A stretch of 64,000 nt of DNA from Vibrio cyclitrophicus (GTDB lineage: Bacteria; Pseudomonadota; Gammaproteobacteria; Enterobacterales; Vibrionaceae): contig CP065366.1 of NCBI GenBank assembly GCA_023206055.1, positions 3,348,001-3,412,000 of the forward strand, read 5' to 3'. Numbering within the stretch: position 1 is the stretch's first letter; every line of letters starts with the position of its first letter. Below, in pieces: positions 44,659 through 51,469 of the stretch. Both the position numbers and the translations under genes were made by a program. The notes beneath the pieces were generated by a model. It saw only the letters and a list, made by a program, of their open reading frames with translations, ran no database searches and was not told the origin of the DNA.

Positions 44659-45071
44659 TGACTCCAATAGCTTTACCAATAAATGCAAATCATCATGCTT
44701 ACTCAACAAGTGAATTACAACAACGCTTGATAAACATGGGCTGCACTAGTGATTTAGACGCCAAGCAATGGGTATTCGATGGTTTGGTCCTCAACTTTTC
44801 AGGTATCTATGGACTAGAGAACCATAAATCAGAGTGGTCTCAGAAACTTGGGATTAAACCACATTGGTTAGCTCGGCTCTTATTTCTCGACATTATCAAA
44901 GCACAACACCATAAAAATTCACTTCGTAATAACTTTAACTTAATAGTCAAATGGATGTTTTGGCTGGCTGAACGTGACCAACATCAAAAAAATTTAGCCT
45001 TATCTATAAAACCCGAGCAGAAGGAGGCAGTAAACACACAGGTACTTCAACCTATAAAAAAAGTGACCTGA
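44655..45071 (+). CDS. Small ORF between Tfp-like and IntB-like genes
   Basis: This 138-aa protein is unrecognised. Its ATG overlaps the preceding stop (ATGA), which indicates translational coupling. It is helical, with a central segment (FNLIVKWMFWLAERDQ) like the SAM-like N-domain of recombinases. It ends 23 bp before the IntB-like ATG, and the IntB frame is itself open for at least 90 bp upstream, overlapping this ORF. It may be the detached or frameshifted N-terminal domain of IntB, or a separate auxiliary protein. Confidence 0.55.
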   Translation: MMTPIALPINANHHAYSTSELQQRLINMGCTSDLDAKQWVFDGLVLNFSGIYGLENHKSEWSQKLGIKPHWLARLLFLDIIKAQHHKNSLRNNFNLIVKWMFWLAERDQHQKNLALSIKPEQKEAVNTQVLQPIKKVT

Positions 45072-45094
45072 TCGGGTTATTTGAGTACCTAATA

Positions 45095-47455
45095 ATGCAC
45101 AATATCTCTGAAATAGGTACGCCAGTACGCCGCTTAACACCTCGTTCTTTCGAAGCTATCAACCTAAGAGAGTGGCAACTAACATTACAGCAACTAGGTT
45201 TAAAGGAGCTTGGGTTTACTAGTTTCTTCTCTTCTAATGTCCTGAAAAAAGCATGGAAAGAAACTATAAATACAGTATCTTCCGGCGAGTTAACTTATGC
45301 CGATTGGAAGAAAGGTGGCACCCTCAACCGTTTGCCACTTGATTACGGACGACACTATATTGAACACTGCCATACTTTTTTTTCTCAACATATCGCTTTA
45401 GCTACTGCACTCAGTCTAACCCTACAAGATACTAAATCTATTGCTGGCATGGCTGGTGTCAGCACTTATAGAGCTCAAACTGTCATTTCACACTTTCTAA
45501 TAGGGCGAGAGATTGAGCAATTGCCCAAAAGCCTCATACACAACTCAACAACAGGATACCGTAAGATAAATGACAGGACACTATTACAAATACAATCGGC
45601 AACGAAAGACATTTTTTCTAAGCACCTTCGTTCACTGAAAGTAAGAGAGGCATTACTCAGCACCCTCGAAATCCTTGAACTAGCAAAAGAGCTTAACTTC
45701 GATTGTGCGAATGATGATGAACAGGACTGGTTGCGCCATATCGTCACCATATACCTACCAGAACTGGACGATGAACATTACCCATGTACAACAGAAACGA
45801 GAGAGCTACATGACAAGTGGATAAATGAAGTGGTCGAGCCAAGGTTAAAAGTAAGTGTTGATTCGGATTATATTAAAGCTTGGCTAAAGCGAAGATGGGG
45901 GCTTTTGAGTGAAGATATTGATGTAGAATTCCCCTCTGTTGCTTGGTTTAGTAACCTTGGACTGGAGATCTCGAGCTCCCGTCGTTCTACTTATTTGCAT
46001 GAATTAATTAGAAAGGTTATTGATTCAGGTTTAACCTACGTTGTCGCTCTAACAGGTTGGCGTGAGTCAGAGTATGGCTGGTCAATACAAGACATTCATA
46101 TAGCCCGTAATCGCGATTTATTGGATCAATTCACCTGCCCATGGCGGTATACAGTCAAGTGGGAAGTACCTAAAACCAACAATAAAACTAAGCTTTCTCG
46201 AGAGATTACTCATAGTACCTTCCTCATATCTCAACAATTAGCACAACTTGTAAATGCTGACACTCTGAGACCTTGCCTTTATCCGAGTCAACATAAACAA
46301 ATTAAAGATCCCAACCTATCAGCAACCTTTATTAAAAACCGCGTGAAGTCTATGTGGGGACACTTCGTGGATTATTATGCTCCGTTTATCCAACTAGACA
46401 AAGCTGAAGCCTTAGTTGCGCTGCGTAAACTGGCTTGTCATCAAGTTTTAAAACAGAGTGAACAGCTGCAACTTAAAATGTTAGCAGCAGAAAGCCTCAA
46501 TGAAGATTGGCCTAGCTTGCAGCAAGATAACCTACTTGTAGAAGTACGACGAAGGGCTCGTAAAGAAAAATCTCGCGTGATTTTTTTCATAGATAATAAT
46601 AACCGAAGAGGTCTCTTAAAAAATTATTGCGATGGCAAACTACCAAAACACGTACATAATTTGTTAGAAAAATACCTTTCAACAAGCACTAAACAGGACA
46701 TAAGGACCCACGCTAATAAGAATAAATTTTCAGCAGACTACAGTAGGGAGGTGGTTAACGAATTGGTTGGAGGGTGCCTATACCCTACCGCACATACATT
46801 TCGTCATATGTGGGCTGAAGCTGTGTATCGCCGCTTCGATGGAGATGCTGGCTGGATGATACGCTCCCAGTTTAAGCATATAAGCCAAAATATGTGGCTT
46901 GCTTATATTCGCGATAAGGATAATAGGCGGCAGCATGACACAGTAAAAAGGCGTGTTATAAGTTCTTTACTGCAGAATCATCTAAGGAGATCAGGCAAAG
47001 GTTTTGCCGGTAAGCTTGACACAATATTACGCAGAGTATTTGCAAAGACTCATGTGACCTCTCCCAACCACCTCGACAGATCAATAGTTCAATTTGCTCA
47101 AGAAGAGATTCAAGACATCAAAGCTAATCCTTGGGGGTTCTGCATTTTACTCAAGCGTAACCAGCACCGCGCCAAATGCGCTGTTGACGGTATCCCTCAA
47201 AGGCAGAACGCTTGCCCGGGGTTATGCCTTGGGTGTAGTAATAATCTAATCCAAGAAGGAAATATACAAGGAATCTTACTTGGTATCGCCAATGATGTAA
47301 AAGTCCTAGAAACCCCAGGGGTCCCAACGGCATGGCGTGAGCCTGCCATGATGACAGTTAGAAATGCACTCAAGCAACTTCAACGTCTAAAGGTGGCTCC
47401 AACGATCATGGACACGCTACAAAGTGCCCTAAATACAAAAGAGGACGCATTATGA
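45095..47455 (+). CDS. Large tyrosine recombinase (IntB-like)
   Basis: This 786-aa recombinase has catalytic Arg in VALTGWRESEYGW (middle), His-x-x-Arg in AHTFRHMWAEAV (about 570) and His plus Tyr in FKHISQNMWLAYIRDKD. A long N-terminal DNA-binding half precedes these. A cysteine cluster (CAVDGIPQRQNACPGLCLGC) near 700-720 probably binds zinc. It is fourth in the integration operon, and its stop overlaps the next ATG. Confidence 0.8.
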   Translation: MHNISEIGTPVRRLTPRSFEAINLREWQLTLQQLGLKELGFTSFFSSNVLKKAWKETINTVSSGELTYADWKKGGTLNRLPLDYGRHYIEHCHTFFSQHIALATALSLTLQDTKSIAGMAGVSTYRAQTVISHFLIGREIEQLPKSLIHNSTTGYRKINDRTLLQIQSATKDIFSKHLRSLKVREALLSTLEILELAKELNFDCANDDEQDWLRHIVTIYLPELDDEHYPCTTETRELHDKWINEVVEPRLKVSVDSDYIKAWLKRRWGLLSEDIDVEFPSVAWFSNLGLEISSSRRSTYLHELIRKVIDSGLTYVVALTGWRESEYGWSIQDIHIARNRDLLDQFTCPWRYTVKWEVPKTNNKTKLSREITHSTFLISQQLAQLVNADTLRPCLYPSQHKQIKDPNLSATFIKNRVKSMWGHFVDYYAPFIQLDKAEALVALRKLACHQVLKQSEQLQLKMLAAESLNEDWPSLQQDNLLVEVRRRARKEKSRVIFFIDNNNRRGLLKNYCDGKLPKHVHNLLEKYLSTSTKQDIRTHANKNKFSADYSREVVNELVGGCLYPTAHTFRHMWAEAVYRRFDGDAGWMIRSQFKHISQNMWLAYIRDKDNRRQHDTVKRRVISSLLQNHLRRSGKGFAGKLDTILRRVFAKTHVTSPNHLDRSIVQFAQEEIQDIKANPWGFCILLKRNQHRAKCAVDGIPQRQNACPGLCLGCSNNLIQEGNIQGILLGIANDVKVLETPGVPTAWREPAMMTVRNALKQLQRLKVAPTIMDTLQSALNTKEDAL

Positions 47456-47976
47456 GTCTCAGCCTACTTCTACAGCAAGCTCAACACGAATGTAAACAAC
47501 AACCTGAAGAGCTACCTAATTGGGTATCTCCAAAAAATAAATCTATCGAGGCTTGGCGCACCCTACTAGCGCTTGAAGCTCAACGAAAAAACCACATCAT
47601 AAAACACAGAAAACCCTCCGACTTTACCAAATCAAGCCTTTGGCAAATCAGGGTCAGCGATGTGGCCAATTCCATTGAGGTAAAACCCGCAACGCTCGAT
47701 CCAACGAAAGGATCAAAGTGGGCCGTAGGTTTCCGTGATGCGCTAAACAATAGCAACAAGAAACTTTTGAAAGCAAAAGAACAACAGGTAAATACCTATC
47801 TTAATAATAAAGCTAAAGGTAACTCGGGGAAAACCCATGATGAGCTACTAAAGAAATGCCAACAGTTAGAAAAAGAGCTAGAAAAAGAAAGACGACGAAA
47901 CACCGAGTCAATATGGCTCAACAGAATCTCTGAACTATCATTACCAGTGAAACAAATACTCGGCCTAAAGGGGTAG
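47452..47976 (+). CDS. Coiled-coil recombination auxiliary protein (Srap/TnpC-like)
   Basis: This 174-aa basic protein overlaps the end of the IntB-like gene by 4 bp (ATGA). The C-terminal half (about 118-158, KTHDELLKKCQQLEKELEKE) is a coiled coil. Small last-gene proteins of this sort accompany multi-recombinase elements (SE srap, Tn554 tnpC), where they assist or orient recombination. Assignment rests on position and shape, not on catalytic motifs. Confidence 0.6.
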   Translation: MSLSLLLQQAQHECKQQPEELPNWVSPKNKSIEAWRTLLALEAQRKNHIIKHRKPSDFTKSSLWQIRVSDVANSIEVKPATLDPTKGSKWAVGFRDALNNSNKKLLKAKEQQVNTYLNNKAKGNSGKTHDELLKKCQQLEKELEKERRRNTESIWLNRISELSLPVKQILGLKG

Positions 47977-48060
47977 CGGAATTATTGCGTAGAAAGTTGC
48001 GAGAAATTAGATGTACCTAATACTGTCAAACTTTAACAATTGTATCAGTCAAAACTGGAT

Positions 48061-48104
48061 CTATAACGATACAGGGTAGCTGATAACAACCTGCATCGTT
48101 ATAG
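48061..48104. repeat. Long hairpin after the integration operon
   Basis: CTATAACGATACAGG pairs with CCTGCATCGTTATAG with one mismatch over 15-bp arms and a 14-nt loop. It lies 85 bp after the last integration gene and before the convergent XRE gene. It has no T tract, so it is either an mRNA end structure or a protein/recombinase site. Confidence 0.7.
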
Positions 48105-48190
48105 AAGATGTCTCGATATTTTTAAACACTTATTCACCTCAAAACCCACAACAAATTGAATCATGAAGTTTAGGTCATCCCCTCTTTTCT

Positions 48191-48502
48191 TTAGCCTTTA
48201 TTTTCGCTAAGTAATGTAATGAGTTTCCTTCTTTCACTCTCCGTCATTTGAGACACAATACATGCTAACTCAGCAGAACTTTCATCTTCACAGAAGAAAT
48301 AATTGAGCGGCACACCAAGCTCATCAGCGATAAGTTTTAAGGTTTGAACATCTGGGGCATGCTTGCCTTTCTCGTATTGATTCATTCGAGGGCTTGCTGA
48401 ACTGGCATCCATACCTATGCTTTCTCCCAAGGCTTTTTGAGAGAGTTTTGCTTTTTTTCGAGCTTGTTTGAGTCGCTCTGGGATTGGGTTTTTAAATGAC
48501 AC
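48191..48502 (-). CDS. XRE-family repressor
   Basis: This 103-aa protein has an N-terminal Cro/CI helix-turn-helix (about 8-64: RLKQARKKAKLSQKALGESI... and NQYEKGKHAPD) and a short C-terminal tail. It is divergent from the helicase module, and the 105-bp spacer holds two matching 19-bp palindromes, so it very likely represses itself and the module, like a control protein or phage-type repressor. Confidence 0.85.
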   Translation of the reverse strand: MSFKNPIPERLKQARKKAKLSQKALGESIGMDASSASPRMNQYEKGKHAPDVQTLKLIADELGVPLNYFFCEDESSAELACIVSQMTESERRKLITLLSENKG

Positions 48503-48530
48503 TTAGATTTCATTTCTCTGAGCTCAAGTT

Positions 48531-48549
48531 AACTAAGATTTTCTTAGTT
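48531..48549. promoter_or_regulatory. XRE operator 1
   Basis: AACTAAGATTTTCTTAGTT: 7-bp arms around 5 bp, lying 29 bp from the XRE start. Confidence 0.75.
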
Positions 48550-48564
48550 TTATGGATTTCTGTA

Positions 48565-48583
48565 TACTAAGCAATCCTTAGTT
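48565..48583. promoter_or_regulatory. XRE operator 2
   Basis: TACTAAGCAATCCTTAGTT: same arms as operator 1 (ACTAAG / CTTAGT) and the same spacing. Centres are 34 bp apart, about three helical turns. It is 23 bp before the ATG at 48607, placed to block that promoter. Confidence 0.75.
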
Positions 48584-48606
48584 TTTTGGTTGGTGTAATT
48601 TTGGAA

Positions 48607-49137
48607 ATGAAACGGGCTCGAAGAATTAGTGCGGTCATGCACAAGTTATTGATAGAGAATGGGTTAGATGGGTTCACCGTGCTAGAAGCGAGAGATTTGT
48701 GGCTATCACTTGATAATGTGGACTCCGACTCTGCCGAAGCTCGCAAAAAGGTGTACCGAGCAATTTTTAATTTTGAAAAGAAAAGTTGGCTGCGAAGTGA
48801 GGGCTATGGCCGGGAAAAACGTTACTTTCAAGCGGATCAATTCAAAGCGTTGTATGACAATGTAACCACGAATAATCAAGCGGATATAAAACCTCAAATA
48901 CCTATTCAAAACTATTCCATTTTGAACTGTGAACTCAATGAATATAAGGGTGAACTTGAGATCGTACTTGGGGAGATTGACGAGTATCAGTCGATTACAT
49001 CCCGATTTCCTGAGCTAAAAAATAAACTGGCCCCTTTGCATCAGGAAGCTAAAGATCGCGCCGCTTTATTGCTCGGTAAAGTGAATGTTTTAACAAGGGT
49101 TCTTAATACTCTCTATGAAGAAGATGAACCGTGTTAA
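48607..49137 (+). CDS. Winged-helix / coiled-coil partner of the helicase
   Basis: This 176-aa protein is of unknown family. Residues about 1-75 look like a winged helix (VMHKLLIENGLDGFTVLEARDLW... then KVYRAIFNFEKKSWLRSEGYGREKRYFQ). Residues about 105-170 are a long helix or coiled coil. The ATG at 48607 was chosen; the open frame extends to a TTG at 48586. Its end overlaps the helicase start by 7 bp, so the two proteins are probably made in fixed ratio and may form a complex. Confidence 0.65.
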   Translation: MKRARRISAVMHKLLIENGLDGFTVLEARDLWLSLDNVDSDSAEARKKVYRAIFNFEKKSWLRSEGYGREKRYFQADQFKALYDNVTTNNQADIKPQIPIQNYSILNCELNEYKGELEIVLGEIDEYQSITSRFPELKNKLAPLHQEAKDRAALLLGKVNVLTRVLNTLYEEDEPC

Positions 49138-50510
49138 GGGAATGGCAAGGTGAATGCTCTGACAGAGCGTTGAAAAAATATCAATCCAACGGCTCCCATT
49201 TCTTTTGCCAAGCTACACCAGGGGCTGGTAAGACAGTGCTTGCCGCTACTATTGCGTCAAGACTGCTACAAAGTGACATGGTAGATCTTGTATTGTGCTT
49301 CTCGCCATCATTGACAGTTTCTGATGGTATAAAAAGAACCTTTTCATCGATACTTAATTGCACATTTAATGGTGGTATGGGAGCTATAGGGCAATCTTTA
49401 ACATACCAATCTATCCAGTTCCTCAATGATGAGTTTTGGCAAACATTGCGGAATCACAGGGTCTTTGTTGTTTTTGATGAAATACACCATTGCTCTGGCT
49501 CTGAGGTTGAAAATGCGAACATTTGGGGGCAGCAAGTTCTCACAAAGATTCAAGGGCTTGCTACTTTTACCCTCGCACTTTCAGGTACACCGTGGCGTTC
49601 AGATTCTTTACCCATTGTCATGGGTGAGTACAGCGACCCAGACGGACTGCTTCTTGTCGATTACCAATACACTCTTGAACAAGCTATTGCTGATGGAGTT
49701 TGTAGAACGCCTAAAATCGTCTTGGTTGATAATGAACACTTGTCTGTTAGTAGTTGCGAAAAAGTCGAATCCTTTTCATCAATATTAGAGATGCTTAAAC
49801 AGACAAAAGCATCCTACCAGAGTGTTATTCACAACCAAGAGGCGATGGAATATCTACTCGGTTTAGGATGTGAGCGGTTAGAAAAAGTACGTATCAGATC
49901 CCCCAATGCCGGTGGGCTGATTGTTGCAGCGTCGGTTCAACATGCGCAAACAATCAAAGAGATACTATCTCAAAAACTTGGGCAAACCGTTTCTATCGTC
50001 ACTTATCGACATGAAGAACCGCTAGCAGAAATAGAGCGTTATCGACAAAGCGACGCACAATGGATTGTTAGTGTAGGTATGATCAGTGAGGGTACTGATA
50101 TTCCGCGCCTTCAAGTATGTTGCCATATGAGTTCAGTCAAAACGGAATTGTATTTCAGGCAGGTGCTCGGAAGAATACTTCGTGTGAATAATACAATAAA
50201 CCAACAAGCGTGGTTATTCACTTTTGCTGAACAAAGTCTGATTGAGTTTTCTGAAAGGATTGAACAAGATATTCCTGAGCCTTGTCTCTATGTAAGTATG
50301 GGGAAACCTATCGAAACAGAGTTCTCTGGTCGAGGAAATAGCTTAAGTGTCGCGCTTCCGCTTGAGTCCCAAAACAGTGGGAGAACAACAGTATCTTGGG
50401 AAAGCAGTACAGACAGTTCAAATAGTCTCTATGGAACAGTAGGGACGTTTGATGAGCTTCGACTTGGGGCATTTAAACAGAGAGTGATCTCGGCTTTCTC
50501 TTCCATGTAG
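49131..50510 (+). CDS. SF2 DEAD/DEAH-box helicase (COG1061-like)
   Basis: This 459-aa helicase has motif I ATPGAGKT at 28-35, motif II DEIH at 116-119, motif III SGTP at 151-154, motif V SEGTDIPR at 319-326 and motif VI QVLGRILR at 344-351. It is a compact two-RecA-domain protein with about 100 extra C-terminal residues and no nuclease motif I can see. The GTG start overlaps the partner gene. Such helicases with a small partner under a XRE repressor on mobile elements are commonly anti-phage or restriction-like systems; that role is inference. Confidence 0.8.
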   Translation: MLREWQGECSDRALKKYQSNGSHFFCQATPGAGKTVLAATIASRLLQSDMVDLVLCFSPSLTVSDGIKRTFSSILNCTFNGGMGAIGQSLTYQSIQFLNDEFWQTLRNHRVFVVFDEIHHCSGSEVENANIWGQQVLTKIQGLATFTLALSGTPWRSDSLPIVMGEYSDPDGLLLVDYQYTLEQAIADGVCRTPKIVLVDNEHLSVSSCEKVESFSSILEMLKQTKASYQSVIHNQEAMEYLLGLGCERLEKVRIRSPNAGGLIVAASVQHAQTIKEILSQKLGQTVSIVTYRHEEPLAEIERYRQSDAQWIVSVGMISEGTDIPRLQVCCHMSSVKTELYFRQVLGRILRVNNTINQQAWLFTFAEQSLIEFSERIEQDIPEPCLYVSMGKPIETEFSGRGNSLSVALPLESQNSGRTTVSWESSTDSSNSLYGTVGTFDELRLGAFKQRVISAFSSM

Positions 50511-50562
50511 TTGAAGAAACCATAGGCTACAATTTCACTAAAGGCACATTGGGGAGGCCGGA

Positions 50563-50592
50563 ATGAATTACTTTGCAAAGGACCCCTTCTAG
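50563..50592 (+). CDS. Possible 9-codon leader ORF
   Basis: MNYFAKDPF followed by TAG, with a strong ribosome site (GGGGAGG at 50551-50557), lies 22 bp before the next gene. It may regulate translation of the 95-aa protein by reinitiation. There is no homology evidence. Confidence 0.3.
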   Translation: MNYFAKDPF

Positions 50593-50614
50593 GTAATGCA
50601 AACCTGGAGGGTAA

Positions 50615-50902
50615 ATGAAAAAGCTAAAACAGCAGTACCGGAACCGTATAAAATACCAGCGCCAATATCTTTGGGATCTTTATCCAAGCGTTCGCAGTGG
50701 AACTCATAAGCACTTTTCTACCAAGCAGGAAAAGAGCTACTACTTTCTTCACAAGGTTGAGTGTAGAGGTTACCCGATTAAACTGCGTGCCGCGCGAGGA
50801 AAAGCGTTAGCTAACCCATGGGACGACTACCCGTCGTATGTGTATGGCCCAGCAAAAAGTTGGAAGCATAACTCGAAGCGTCAAAAACAATACTACCGAT
50901 AA
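50615..50902 (+). CDS. Small basic protein of the helicase module
   Basis: This 95-aa unrecognised protein is very rich in Lys, Arg and Tyr (about a third of residues), suggesting nucleic-acid binding. GGAGGG immediately upstream supports the start. It lies 104 bp after the helicase in the same direction. Confidence 0.6.
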   Translation: MKKLKQQYRNRIKYQRQYLWDLYPSVRSGTHKHFSTKQEKSYYFLHKVECRGYPIKLRAARGKALANPWDDYPSYVYGPAKSWKHNSKRQKQYYR

Positions 50903-51055
50903 CCCATCAAAGCTCTCTATTCCGGAGAACTTTTTTATACGCCCCTCTTTCAGTCGAAGGATAATTTATCAGTAACGTCATAACACATTGAATTTAAATC
51001 ATTAATTTAAAAGAAAATAACTTAATCTTTACGCTGATATTTCTTAAGTGGCCAC

Positions 51056-51092
51056 TCACATCGCAAGTTGCGATGCGCAGGTTGCGATGTGA
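51056..51092. repeat. Nested palindromes (TCACATCGCAA family)
   Basis: TCACATCGCAA (51056-51066) and TTGCGATGTGA (51082-51092) are perfect 11-bp inverted repeats. CATCGCAA-G-TTGCGATG is a second perfect palindrome inside the same block, so TTGCGATG occurs twice in direct orientation. It looks like a multi-site operator or recombination site near the presumed end of the element. Confidence 0.75.
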
Positions 51093-51307
51093 AGTTAAAA
51101 CCACCTGGAATCTTGCTTTCTGTGGCAAGAGAGCATCACCCGTAAAGGTAAAATGTGTTGGGGGGAGTTATGAGGGGTTCCCTCAGCGCTGAGTGCGTTT
51201 AATGTAAGTAGGGATTGAAGTGGTCCACTCAATGTATAAACACATTTCAGGACGGGACAACTAGCTCAAATAAGCCAGCTCACTCACTATCAGTGGCTCA
51301 TTTTTTA

Positions 51308-51437
51308 TTCTGTGAATACAGAAAACCACGGGGTTACCCGTGGATGAATGCCAATTCCCAAATTACAGCGTAAGCTGTTTGTAATTTTGGTCAACGCTTT
51401 AGCGTTGTCACGGTAAGTACCCCGGGCATGCCCGGGG
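51308..51437. repeat. Array of five hairpins, IS200/IS605-like end or structured RNA
   Basis: Consecutive stems: TTCTGT-gaat-ACAGAA (51308-51323); CCACGGG-gtta-CCCGTGG (51326-51343); CCAAATTACAGC with GCTG-TGTAATTTTGG (51358-51390); CAACGC-ttta-GCGTTG (51392-51407); CCCCGGGC-at-GCCCGGGG (51420-51437). The last, followed by GGAATC-like sequence, resembles right ends of IS200/IS605 (IS1341-type) elements, whose transcripts form TnpB guide RNA scaffolds. No tnpA or tnpB is nearby. The intervening spacer 50903-51307 shows no gene. Confidence 0.6.
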
Positions 51438-51469
51438 AATCTTCTCATAGATAATTCTTAAAATATTTA

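Larger units (their letters stand above)
41265..51437. mobile_element. Integrative element in trmL (SE-like), left part
   Basis: The left junction is the break in trmL at 41264. The first genes form an operon with two tyrosine recombinases, a recombinase-like protein and a coiled-coil auxiliary protein, resembling the intA-tfp-intB-srap core of strand-biased circularizing elements of Vibrio (from memory; not searched). An alternative is a gamma-mobile-trio type island. The right boundary is not certain: I place it at the hairpin cluster near 51.4 kb, but the sialic-acid cluster may also be cargo. Genes here are visibly more AT-rich with less biased codons than the core. Confidence 0.65.

Noticed and set aside
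41265..47976. Assignment as a gamma-mobile-trio island instead of an SE-type element
   Set aside because: Both have several recombinase-like genes, but here there are two catalytic tyrosine recombinases, a degenerate recombinase-fold protein and a coiled-coil last gene, which fits the SE order better. This is from memory; a profile search could reverse it.
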